Assembly: GCA_958403205.1 (NCBI GenBank)
Contig: CATXWM010000008.1
Location: forward strand, 1-64,000
Origin: an uncultured Collinsella sp.
GTDB lineage: Bacteria > Actinomycetota > Coriobacteriia > Coriobacteriales > Coriobacteriaceae
Length of the DNA: 64,000 nt
Direction of reading: 5' to 3'
The notes beneath the pieces were generated by a model. It was given only the letters and a program-made list of their open reading frames with translations, was not told where the DNA came from and did not search any database. Both the position numbers and the translations under genes were made by a program. Positions 50,716 to 58,997 of the stretch are shown here, in pieces; position 1 is the stretch's first letter, and each line of letters opens with the position of its first letter.

Positions 50716-51686
50716 CTGTTGTGTGCCAAGACGTTGTTTACGCCGACGATGCGTGACATCGGGGGCAGGCCCCCGCACGCGCTGTGCGGACGGTCCCAAT
50801 TGTAGTGCTCCAGGAAGGGGGCGAGGGCGGAGGCCCTCGCCCCCTTCGCTCTCCCATGCGCGGGCGTACTGCCACTCCTGCGCCAGCGTGCGGTTCATGC
50901 GCTCCACCTTGCCGTTCTGCCGGGGGCTGAAGGGGCGGGTGTACTTGTGCTTGACGCCCCGGCCCTCCAGCAGCGCGTTGAAGTCCCCGGAGCGGTAGGC
51001 CGGCCCGTTGTCGGTCATGACCCGCTCCACGGAGACGCCCAGCCCCTCGTAGAACGCGAGCGCCCGGGACATGAAGCCGCAGGCCGTGCCCTTCCTCTCG
51101 TCGGGCAGCAGCTCGGCGTAGGCGACGCGGCTGTTGTCGTCGACCGCCACGTGCAGGCACGAGAGCCCGGCCCCGCCCGGGGAGCCGCAGCCGCGCCCGA
51201 GGGCCCTGTGGCCGCCGCCGTCGGGTATGCGCGCCACCTTCTTGACGTCGACGTGGACGAGCTCCCCGGGGCGCTCGCGCTCGTAGCGCACGGCCGTCAC
51301 GGGGCCGCGCCGCCGCACCTCGCCCGTGACGCGGTCGATGTCGGCCAGGCGGGGCAGGCTGTGCCTGGCGACGATCCGGGCGCACGTGCGGGCCGGCACG
51401 CCCGTCTCGGCCGCCAGGGCGAGCGGCGCCAGCAGCATGGCCCTGCGGGCCTCGCAGGCGCGCTCCTCGACCTCGGGGGGGGCGTGAGCCTGGCGAGCCT
51501 GCGCGGGCGGCTGCTGCGGTCGGCGAGTCCCTCGCCTCGCCTGGCGCGGGCGAGCCACTTGGAGGCGGTCTGGCGGCTGACGCCCATCTGGCGGGCGGCC
51601 TCGGCGACGCCGAGGCCGGACCCTATGCGCGACACGAGCGTCTCGCGCCCCTTCGGGGTGAGTTTTGCGTTAGGATGCTGGGACAT
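50712..51686 (-). pseudogene. IS481-family transposase, frameshifted twice
   Basis: Three frames together give one complete transposase. The N-terminal helix-turn-helix (GVAEAARQMGVSRQTASKWL) starts at 51686. The DDE core is in a second frame: HVDVKKVARI with the first Asp, MTDNGPAYRSGDF with the second, and PFSPRQNGKVERMNRTL with the Glu. The C-terminus is in a third (APFLEHYNWDRPHSACGGLP). The first shift lies at a C8 tract (51475-51482), the second near a run of five C's at 50840-50850. The stop codon TAG lies outside the element, in the CTAG target. Confidence 0.87.
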
Positions 51687-51786
51687 GGGAGGCCCCTCCT
51701 CTCTGGGAATCTAGACAACTCACAGCTTGGCAGGGGCCTCTCTATTTGTCACCACTCGGGTGTAAACAACCTGTTGACACTAAACA
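50717..51786 (-). mobile_element. IS481-family insertion sequence
   Basis: 1070 bp bounded by 28-bp imperfect inverted repeats (22 of 28 matching) that start TGTT and share the core GTTGTTTAC: 50717-50744 and 51759-51786. Both outer flanks contain CTAG (GCTAGC on the left, TCTAGA on the right), which fits the NCTAGN target preference known for IS481. The left CTAG holds the stop codon of the VWA gene. Confidence 0.85.
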
Positions 51787-51901
51787 TCTAGACGTCGACG
51801 AATGAGCGCTTTGGGTGCGCCATGGCGAAAAACCGCCGGTCGTTTATCGAAACCTTTTCCGCGCCGCTGTCCGCTACCGACGCGCATGCTATCTTCGCGC
51901 C

Positions 51902-53005
51902 ATGAGCTACTTTATCGTTTCACATAACGCTGCCTTGGCGCTTTTGGCGCATATTCCGAACCCCCGCTTTGGGGATTCGGAACCAGAGGTCGTGTCGATT
52001 GCAGGCGCCTGCGCGCTCTGTGACCAAGAGGCGCAGGAGTTCATCGATCACTACGACCTTGGGATTGACGTGCTGGACCTGATGGTGCCGAAGCGAGCCG
52101 ACCGCCGGCGGACCAAGCACGTCGCGACGCACCTGTGCACCAATGAGCTCCCGGCGGGTTCGTTTATCTCGCTGGGCCACTGGAGAGGCGACCTGGGTGC
52201 ATACGTGTGCTCTCCCGAGCTGGCGTTTTTGCAGGCTGTGCACGACGGCGATGCGGCGGAGGCGATTTATGCCGGCTACGCCATGACGGCGGACTATCGG
52301 CTGGATAACCTTGCTCCCGGTGGGGTGACAAGCAGAGATATGGGCATGCGCGACGGCAAGCTTACGACCATGGAGCTCATTGCGGCGTATATCGAGAAGT
52401 CCCCTAAGGTGCGAGATATTGCGAAAGCCAAGGCATTGCTTGCATACGTGATCGAGGGGTCGCGCTCGCCAAGGGAGTCGGGGCTTTGCATGTTTATGTC
52501 GCTACCTGCGCGCTACGGTGGGTATGCGCTGGGCAAGGCCGAACTGAACAAGAAGTACTTAATTCGCGATGGGTACAACGATGGGCGCAAACGTAAGCTA
52601 CGCGTGTTGGAGCGCATGCCCGATATTACGCTTACGGCGAAAGCCGAGGTGGGCGTGGACAAAGTGAGGGCCGGGCTGCTGCCCGAAGTCCTTACCGCAC
52701 TGGTCGATTACGATAGCGATGCCATCCATGACGGGAGCGATAAGATCCACAAGGACGCCGAGCGCCGCAACGAGTTGCAGCTGCTCAATGGGGTGGCGTA
52801 CTTTACGGTGACTACCGACCAGGCAAGCGACTACGAAAAGCTCGTTCGACTGTGCGAACGCATCCGGCGCAAGCTGCACCGGAATAAACGCCCCGTCTTT
52901 AACAGGGCAATGAACGAGAAACAGCGATATCTCGCTCTTGCGCGCGTCGAAACGAAGCGGTTTAAGCTTTGGCAAACCGTAATCGAGGCACATCTGCATT
53001 GGTAG
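51902..53005 (+). CDS. Predicted DUF559/Vsr-like PD-(D/E)XK nuclease with N-terminal helical region
   Basis: 367 residues. The C-terminal part (about 270-345) resembles DUF559-type nucleases: VDYDSDAIH, an Asp/Glu-Arg-Arg helix (KDAERRNELQLLNGVAYFTV) and a final basic helix. LPARYGGYALGKAELNKKY (about 200-218) resembles the linker seen between AbiEi-like and DUF559 domains in other Actinobacteria. Function could be phage defence or DNA processing; the assignment is from pattern only. The start was chosen by the family-like MSYFIVSHN opening; no strong ribosome-binding site is visible. Confidence 0.6.
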   Translation: MSYFIVSHNAALALLAHIPNPRFGDSEPEVVSIAGACALCDQEAQEFIDHYDLGIDVLDLMVPKRADRRRTKHVATHLCTNELPAGSFISLGHWRGDLGAYVCSPELAFLQAVHDGDAAEAIYAGYAMTADYRLDNLAPGGVTSRDMGMRDGKLTTMELIAAYIEKSPKVRDIAKAKALLAYVIEGSRSPRESGLCMFMSLPARYGGYALGKAELNKKYLIRDGYNDGRKRKLRVLERMPDITLTAKAEVGVDKVRAGLLPEVLTALVDYDSDAIHDGSDKIHKDAERRNELQLLNGVAYFTVTTDQASDYEKLVRLCERIRRKLHRNKRPVFNRAMNEKQRYLALARVETKRFKLWQTVIEAHLHW

Positions 53006-53042
53006 ACGCGATTGTCGGGCGTGTAGCCAAGGCCCCTATTTC

Positions 53043-53224
53043 CAGGTCTAATACTTTTCCCGAGAAGTGAACGAGTCAAAACGGACCCTCGAAGCATCGA
53101 CACTTTTAATGGCTCATTTCCTGCGGTTTTGTCGTTGGAATCCTGCGGTTTTGATGCCAGAAAGTGTGGGTGCTTCGAGGGTCCAAATAAGGTCGTTCAC
53201 TTCTTGGGAAAAGTATTAGACCTG
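53043..53224. repeat. 182-bp MITE-like element with 32-bp terminal inverted repeats
   Basis: The ends 53043-53074 and 53193-53224 match at 31 of 32 positions and begin CAGGTCTAATACTTTTCCC. Nested inside are GGACCCTCGAAGCA (53083-53096) with TGCTTCGAGGGTCC (53171-53184) and ACACTTT with AAAGTGT. The centre holds a direct repeat TCCTGCGGTTTTG (53119, 53141). No ORF of transposase type is inside. Clear target duplications were not found. Confidence 0.85.
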
Positions 53225-53423
53225 ATTATAGGAAGGTCGATCAGATGTGGCTGCGAGGTCCATCCGAGCCCGATTGTGGTGATCGCCGGGGTTGTTGGGG
53301 CGGTTTTGGCCTTGGTTGGGGTGTTTTCGTCGGCGCAGAAGCGACTTCTGGCACGGTTGGGGTGGTTGCTGGCGTTGTTGAGGTGGCCTTGGGTGCTGCG
53401 GAGCCTTTTTGGTTTGGCGACAT
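53225..53423. other. Gene-less G/T-rich stretch
   Basis: The stretch between the MITE-like element and the tRNA-Val terminator has a plus-strand frame that reads as two hydrophobic segments, but it has no start codon or ribosome-binding site after the element, so no gene is called. Confidence 0.4.
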
Positions 53424-53462
53424 AAAACAAAACAGCCCAGAGACATAGCCTCTGAGCTGTGA
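53424..53462 (-). terminator. Terminator of tRNA-Val
   Basis: On the minus strand ACAGCTCAGAG pairs with CTCTGGGCTGT (G-U pairs included) and is followed by TTTGTTTT. Confidence 0.85.
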
Positions 53463-53467
53463 ACATT

Positions 53468-53542
53468 TGGTGGGCGTTAGAAGATTTGAACTTCTGACCT
53501 CTTCCGTGTCAGGGAAGCGCTCTCCCCCTGAGCTAAACGCCC
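53468..53542 (-). tRNA. tRNA-Val (GAC)
   Basis: The minus strand folds as a cloverleaf: acceptor GGGCGTT/AACGCCC, anticodon stem CTTCC/GGAAG with loop CTGACAC giving anticodon GAC (Val), T arm AGAAG-TTCAAAT-CTTCT, discriminator A and encoded CCA. It reads towards the MITE-like element; no attachment-site duplication was seen. Confidence 0.96.
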
Positions 53543-53831
53543 GATCAAGGGTGCGCAAGCGCGCAAGGGATAATATAACGGAGCCTGAACTCGGTGGCAA
53601 GAACATTTTTAAAAATCGCTTACATTGTGGAATTCGGGGGCTTTGTCATATCCATTTCAAAAGAGCCTGCTGCCGCGATTTGGCTGTCGCATAATGCAAG
53701 CCCATTGTGGTATCGAGCTATGGAAAGACGTCTGCGGAATTGTCCTACCGATAAACGGACAAGCCTCCAGCTGGTGCCTTTGCCGTGGTAAGGTAAGCCG
53801 AATTGCTTCCAGACTGTTTCGGGGGAGTGGA

Positions 53832-54854
53832 ATGAGCAAAGAGTGTGTCGAGCAGGTCGAAGGCGCAGGGGCTTCGGTGCCGATGACCGATATATCGAAC
53901 ATTGATGTGCCCGAGGGCACTGACGAGCTCAGCCGCAGTACCCGCCGTGCATGGCGCGACCGCCTGAACAGTGCGTCGACGCGCAAGATGATTACGGGCG
54001 TTCTGGCCACGCTGGTGGGTGGTTCGTTTTGGGGTTTTTCGGGTACCAGCGCGAGCTTCCTGTTCGATACCTATCACGTTGATACCCTGTGGCTTATGAG
54101 TGTGCGCCAGATTCTCGCCGGTCTACTCTTTATGGCCGTGGTTGTTACGCGCGACCGCGAGCGCCTGATTAAGCTCTGGACCACACCCGCCGATCGCAAG
54201 CAGCTGCTGCTCTTTACCGCCTTTGGCCTGCTGTTCAACCAGTTTTGCTATCTTTCGGCCGTGCGCCTGACGAACGCCGGAACCGCGACGGTGCTCCAGT
54301 GCCTGCAGCTCGTTATCATCATGGGCTACGCCTGCGTGACCGATCGCCGCATGCCGCGTACTCGCGAAGTCATCGGCATTGGCCTGGCTCTGGGTGGAAC
54401 CTTTTTAATTGCCACCGGCGGCGACCCTACCAGCCTGAATATCTCGCCGCTTGGCCTGGCAGCAGGTCTTATGTGTGCGGTCAGCGCCGCGTGTATGGCG
54501 GTGATTCCCGCCAAGATCCTGCCCGAATACGGTAGCCCCATCGTCACGGGCTCGGCAATGCTCACGGCGGGCGTGGTCTCATGTGTCTTCGTGCAGCCCT
54601 GGGCGCATATGCCGGCGCTCGATGCCGCCGGTATCGAGGCGCTCGCGGTGTTCGTGGTTATCGGCTCGTTTTTTGCTTACATGCTCTATATGCAGGGCGT
54701 TAAGGACATCGGCTCGGTGCGTGCGAGCCTCATCGGAACTGTGGAGCCGGTTTCGGCGACCATCACCAGCGCCGTTATGCTGGGCACGGTGTTTTTGCCG
54801 ACCGACCTTATCGGCTTTGCCATGATCATCGTGATGATGTTCCTCACGGTGTAG
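53832..54854 (+). CDS. DMT-superfamily (EamA) transporter 2
   Basis: 340 residues. A 55-residue hydrophilic N-terminal extension precedes ten predicted helices forming two EamA repeats (about 58-190 and 205-338). Motifs include GGSFWGFSGTSASFLF near helix 1 and GSFFAYMLYMQGVKDIG in the second repeat. ATG 53832 lies 4 nt after GGGGGAGTGG. It is not near the sugar cluster; substrate unknown. Its similarity to DMT 1 is only at family level. Confidence 0.88.
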   Translation: MSKECVEQVEGAGASVPMTDISNIDVPEGTDELSRSTRRAWRDRLNSASTRKMITGVLATLVGGSFWGFSGTSASFLFDTYHVDTLWLMSVRQILAGLLFMAVVVTRDRERLIKLWTTPADRKQLLLFTAFGLLFNQFCYLSAVRLTNAGTATVLQCLQLVIIMGYACVTDRRMPRTREVIGIGLALGGTFLIATGGDPTSLNISPLGLAAGLMCAVSAACMAVIPAKILPEYGSPIVTGSAMLTAGVVSCVFVQPWAHMPALDAAGIEALAVFVVIGSFFAYMLYMQGVKDIGSVRASLIGTVEPVSATITSAVMLGTVFLPTDLIGFAMIIVMMFLTV

Positions 54855-55003
54855 CTGGCGCCGCCGCCAATGCAGAAAAGGTGTTGTGCCGCATTTTCGC
54901 CAATTGATGTCCGTGTCTGGAGTTTAGCTGTCGATGCTCAAAATGCCATAAACTAGTAACGTTATGGACTTTTTCATTGCGACTCAATTGCGAGGATTTC
55001 TTT

Positions 55004-57316
55004 ATGGCTGGTAATCACTTTAAGGGCAGCGATAGCGGCCGTCCTGCAGTTCCGCCGCGTCCGAACGGGGCTGGTAAGGCCGGCACGCCGGGCGGCGCTG
55101 GACAGGGCGGTTCCGGTAAGCGCGTGTCCCCGGGCGAGACGGCGATGTTTACCGCTCTGTACGAGCAGTCTCAAAAGGCAAAAAAGACCGGCCGTGCAAG
55201 AGGGAATGTCTTTGCGGGTGGTGCAACCTCCGCGTCGCAGCCGAGCGGGGCTCCTTCGGTACCTGCGAACAACGCAGGTGCTGCCAACGCCGCGAATGCC
55301 GCCGACAACGTTAATGCCGGCAAGGCCGACAACAATACTCCCTCTGCCGGTGGCGCGGGGCTTACGGGTAACCTTGGCACGATTTACACCGGCGCCTCCG
55401 AGACTGGCACGTTCGCCCGCCTGGATGATAGCGGTACCGAGTTTGCGGGCTCGGGTTCCAAGGAAGATTATTACGATTTTGGCTTGAACTACGGTAGCGA
55501 CGCTTCGTCGAGTTCGACCTCTGACGGTCTGGTCCGTCATCGCCATCGCAAGGGCGAGCGCAAAAAGCGTCACACCGGCGCCATTATTGCCGCTGTAGTC
55601 GCGGTGCTTCTCATTGCGCTTGGCGCAAGCGGCTTTATGCTGCTTAACTCGGCAAAGACCGTAAAGGGCGAAGCGAAGGAGGCTGTCGAGATCGTCGGTG
55701 GCCTTAAGGACAAGGTCACGTCGGGCGATTTTTCGACGCTGCCTGACGACGCGAAGAAGATCGATGAGCTCTGTAACAGCATGAAGGCGGAGACCTCGAG
55801 CCCGCTGTGGGCGGCGGCTTCGTTTATCCCGGTGTATGGCAGCGATATCAATGCGGCCCGCACCATGATTGACGCCCTGTCCGATGTCTCGAGCAATGCG
55901 CTGGTTCCCATGGCCGATAACCTTTCGCAGGCTACGCCCGGCAAGCTGTTCCAGGACGGCATGATTAACGTGTCCGCGCTGCAGGCGGTCGCCGATTCGC
56001 TTTCCAGCAGCTCGAAGGTGTTCAAGAGCGCCAACGAGAAGGTCCAGGGCATTGGCGATACTCATATTTCCCAGGTGACCGAGCTGGTCGATAAGGCCAA
56101 GGACGGCTTTGCCACCCTCAACGGCGCGGTTGACGCGGCGGAGAAGGTCGCCCCCGTCCTTCCCCAGATGCTCGGCGCCAACGGCCAGACGCGCAACTAC
56201 CTTATGTACGCCATGAACAACGTCGAGATTCGTGCCTGCGGCGGCTTTGGCGGTTCGCAGGGCCTGATTTCGGTCACCGACGGCCAGATGTCGATTGGCG
56301 AGTTTGTTCCCCGCATTGGACTCAGTGAGGATGAGGCAGTCGAGAGCGTCGACGAAGAGGATGAGGCGCTGTTCGGCAACCACAGCAACCTGTACAACTC
56401 GGGCAATACTTATTCGCCTGATTGGCCCCGCAACTCGCAGCGTGTCGCCGCGCTGTGGAAGTCCCAGTATGGACAGGACGTTGATGGCGTCATCGGTATC
56501 GACCCGGTGTTCCTGCAGTATCTGCTGGGCCTGGTCGGTAACGTGTCACTGCTCGACGGAACGGTTGTCGACGGCACCAACGCCGCAAAGGTCCTCATGC
56601 ACGATGTGTACTGGAACTATCCGGTCGAGGAGTCTGACGGCATCTTTGCATCCGTCGCCAGCGCTGCCTTCGACAAGATCCTTGGCGGTATCGGCGATGT
56701 CGATGTTACGAAGCTTGTCAGCGCCGTTGAGCGCGGTGCCGAAGAGGGCCGCCTGATCGCGTGGATGAAAAACGATGACGAGCAGAACGCTATCAAGGAG
56801 ATGAACATCGACGCCTCACTGCCCGATCCGGATGACCCGAGTGAAGATCCCGTTGCTGGTGTCTACTTTAACAACCTGAGCTTCTCCAAGCTCGACTGGT
56901 ATCTGAACGCCGATACGCAGATTGGCCAGGGCATCAAGAACGGTGACGGCACGTGCTCCTATCGCATCACCGTTACCCTGACGAACATCATGACGCAGGA
57001 GGAGGCTGGCAAGCTGCCCGACTACGTTGCGGCGAGCGCACCCGATGCCGCGCGTGACGACGAGCGTCTGAATGTCTCGTTGTTTGCCCCGACGGGCGGC
57101 AACATTACTGATCTGACCGTCGAGGGCACCCAGTTTGGTCTTGGCGCCGCTACGTGGCATGGAATCCCCTTCTATTCGGGCACCGTTGACCTGCATGCTG
57201 GCGAGACGACGACGATCACGTATACGCTGACCACGTCGGCCGAGGCGGGGGACAAGCCGCTTACGCTGCGTCAGACTCCTACATGCCAGGCGGCTCGCGA
57301 CAGCGCGTCGGCGTAG
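55004..57316 (+). CDS. DUF4012-family surface-associated protein
   Basis: 770 residues. A long disordered Gly/Ala/Ser/Asn-rich cytoplasmic N-terminus (about 1-175) is followed by a basic stretch (RHRHRKGERKKRH) and one membrane helix (about 192-212). A large extracellular part contains the DUF4012 core (about 390-720, with RNYLMYAMNNVEIRACGGFG and IGIDPVFLQYLLGLVG). DUF4012 proteins are often linked to cell-wall or capsule biology in Actinobacteria, but the role is undefined. It precedes glmM, a cell-wall precursor gene. The ribosome-binding site is GAGGAT. Confidence 0.85.
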   Translation: MAGNHFKGSDSGRPAVPPRPNGAGKAGTPGGAGQGGSGKRVSPGETAMFTALYEQSQKAKKTGRARGNVFAGGATSASQPSGAPSVPANNAGAANAANAADNVNAGKADNNTPSAGGAGLTGNLGTIYTGASETGTFARLDDSGTEFAGSGSKEDYYDFGLNYGSDASSSSTSDGLVRHRHRKGERKKRHTGAIIAAVVAVLLIALGASGFMLLNSAKTVKGEAKEAVEIVGGLKDKVTSGDFSTLPDDAKKIDELCNSMKAETSSPLWAAASFIPVYGSDINAARTMIDALSDVSSNALVPMADNLSQATPGKLFQDGMINVSALQAVADSLSSSSKVFKSANEKVQGIGDTHISQVTELVDKAKDGFATLNGAVDAAEKVAPVLPQMLGANGQTRNYLMYAMNNVEIRACGGFGGSQGLISVTDGQMSIGEFVPRIGLSEDEAVESVDEEDEALFGNHSNLYNSGNTYSPDWPRNSQRVAALWKSQYGQDVDGVIGIDPVFLQYLLGLVGNVSLLDGTVVDGTNAAKVLMHDVYWNYPVEESDGIFASVASAAFDKILGGIGDVDVTKLVSAVERGAEEGRLIAWMKNDDEQNAIKEMNIDASLPDPDDPSEDPVAGVYFNNLSFSKLDWYLNADTQIGQGIKNGDGTCSYRITVTLTNIMTQEEAGKLPDYVAASAPDAARDDERLNVSLFAPTGGNITDLTVEGTQFGLGAATWHGIPFYSGTVDLHAGETTTITYTLTTSAEAGDKPLTLRQTPTCQAARDSASA

Positions 57317-57353
57317 GGTTTTTCTGGTAGCGCAGATAATCGAGTACCATTTT

Positions 57354-57386
57354 GGGGCGGACAGGCAATCTGTTCGCCCCTATTTT
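57354..57386 (+). terminator. Terminator before glmM
   Basis: GGGGCGGACAG (57354-57364) pairs with CTGTTCGCCCC (57370-57380) and is followed by TATTTTG. Confidence 0.8.
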
Positions 57387-57399
57387 GTAAGGAGAGCGC

Positions 57400-58731
57400 A
57401 TGAAGTACTTTGGCACCGACGGCTTTCGCGGCGAGGCCAACGTTGGGCTGACGGTAGAGCACGCTTATAAGATCGGCCGCTTTGTGGGCTGGTATTACGG
57501 CGCCAACCGCGGGGCCAAGGCGCGCGTGATCGTGGGCAAGGACACGCGTCGCTCGAGCTATATGTTCGAGGCGGCGCTGGTGAGCGGCTTGGTCGCGAGC
57601 GGCGCGGACGCCTACATGCTGCACGTGATCCCGACGCCGGGCGTGGCGCATCAGACCGTGGAGGGCTGCTTCGATTGCGGCATCATGATCAGCGCGAGCC
57701 ACAACCCGTTTTGCGATAACGGCATTAAGCTCGTCAATAGCGACGGCTTTAAGATGGACGAGGACGTGCTGGAGCTCATCGAGGACTACATCGATGGCAA
57801 GAGCGAGGTGCCGCTGGCTACGGGCAACCACATTGGCGCCACGGTCGACTACATGCAGGGTCGCAACCGCTATATTGCCTCGCTCATCGCGAGCGCGAAC
57901 TTTTCGCTGCAGGGCGTCAAGATTGGTCTCGACTGCGCCAACGGCTCGGCATCCTCGGTGGCCAAGCCGGTGTTCGACGCGCTGGGCGCCGATGTGCGCG
58001 TGATCAATGCCGCGCCTGATGGCTTTAACATCAACGTCGACTGCGGCTCCACGCATATGGAGCGCCTGCAGCGCCATGTGGTGGAGCAGGGCCTGGATGT
58101 GGGCTTTGCCTACGACGGTGATGCCGACCGCTGCCTGGCCGTGGACGAGCGCGGCCGCGTGGTCGACGGCGATCAGATCCTGTACGTGTGCGGCGTGTAT
58201 CTGAACAAGCACGGGCGCCTCTCGGGCGGTACCGTGGTGCCGACGATCGCCAGCAACTTTGGCCTGATCAAATCGCTGGAGCTTGCCGGCCTGAGCGCCG
58301 TGACCAGCGGCGTGGGCGACCGTCACGTGTATGCCAAGATGCGCGAGGGCGGCTACAGCCTGGGCGGCGAGCAGACGGGCCATACGATCTTTGGCGATAT
58401 CGAGCGCACGGGCGATGGCATTATGACCTCGCTGCGCGTGATGGAAGTGATTCGCGCCGAGCGCGAGACGCTCTCGCAGCTCACGGCTCCGTGCAAGCTG
58501 CTGCCGCAGGCGCAGGTTGCCGTGCGCGTGGCCGACAAGGATGCCGCGCTCGAGAACATGGGCGTGCAGAACGCCATCGCTGAGGCCGAGGTTGCGCTGG
58601 CAGGCGAGGGCCGCGTGCTCGTGCGCAAGAGCGGAACCGAGTCGGTTATCCGCGTGCTGGCCGAGGCGCCCGACCAAGCATCCGCCGATGCCGCCATGAA
58701 GCGCATCGCCAACGCGCTCGAGGCTTTATAG
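57400..58731 (+). CDS. glmM: Phosphoglucosamine mutase
   Basis: 443 residues. It converts glucosamine-6-P to glucosamine-1-P for UDP-GlcNAc and peptidoglycan. The phosphoserine loop is ISASHNP with Ser100, the metal loop DGDADRC is near residue 240, the sugar-binding loop is GGEQTGH (about 323-329), and the phosphate-binding loop RKSGTESVIRV is near the C-terminus. Full-length family member. The start has TAAGGAGAG upstream. Its product links sugar-amine catabolism to wall synthesis. Confidence 0.96.
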   Translation: MKYFGTDGFRGEANVGLTVEHAYKIGRFVGWYYGANRGAKARVIVGKDTRRSSYMFEAALVSGLVASGADAYMLHVIPTPGVAHQTVEGCFDCGIMISASHNPFCDNGIKLVNSDGFKMDEDVLELIEDYIDGKSEVPLATGNHIGATVDYMQGRNRYIASLIASANFSLQGVKIGLDCANGSASSVAKPVFDALGADVRVINAAPDGFNINVDCGSTHMERLQRHVVEQGLDVGFAYDGDADRCLAVDERGRVVDGDQILYVCGVYLNKHGRLSGGTVVPTIASNFGLIKSLELAGLSAVTSGVGDRHVYAKMREGGYSLGGEQTGHTIFGDIERTGDGIMTSLRVMEVIRAERETLSQLTAPCKLLPQAQVAVRVADKDAALENMGVQNAIAEAEVALAGEGRVLVRKSGTESVIRVLAEAPDQASADAAMKRIANALEAL

Positions 58732-58890
58732 CTACGCGGTTTTACCAAACCGCGTAGCTGCTCGACGCTGCAAACGGCCCCAAGCGGCAATCTGACGTTC
58801 AATTTCAAGGGCGCGACCAGAAGGTCAGCGCCCTTTCATTTCACGTCACCTTGCTCGCTTGGGGCCGTTTTCGCTGACGTTGCCAAGACA
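58731..58890 (+). repeat. Multi-hairpin dispersed element, copy C
   Basis: Hairpin 1 pairs 58731-58742 with 58747-58758 and starts at the G of the glmM stop, with GCTACGCGG against CCGCGTAGC. The outer stem pairs 58772-58786 with 58856-58870 (15 bp, perfect), continued by GCAA/TTGC and TGACGT/ACGTCA. The inner hairpin is GGGCGC/GCGCCC plus GACC/GGTC around an AGAA loop. Confidence 0.9.
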
Positions 58891-58932
58891 TTAGCGTCAA
58901 CGAACTAGTCATTGGGTACCTAGTTATTGGGT

Positions 58933-58972
58933 GAAAAAAGGGGACGCTGCGGATTGGTTTCGCGGCGTCCCC
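58933..58972 (-). terminator. Terminator of the M32 carboxypeptidase gene
   Basis: GGGGACGCTGCG (58940-58951) pairs with CGCGGCGTCCCC (58961-58972), and the A-run 58934-58939 gives a T-run on the minus strand. Confidence 0.9.
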
Positions 58973-58997
58973 TTTGCGTTGGCGTGTCGGTTATGCC

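Noticed and set aside
49069..51558. 829-codon minus-strand frame suggesting a giant protein
   Set aside because: Only its first 290 codons (inside the IS) are transposase; the rest is the antisense of the VWA gene.
53129..53425. 98-codon plus frame with two hydrophobic segments near tRNA-Val
   Set aside because: It starts inside the MITE-like element, lacks a ribosome-binding site, and its hydrophobic part is a G/T-rich low-complexity stretch. Evidence is too thin for a gene.
53043..53542. Integrated element with attachment site at tRNA-Val
   Set aside because: No integrase and no duplicated tRNA 3' end were found in the window.
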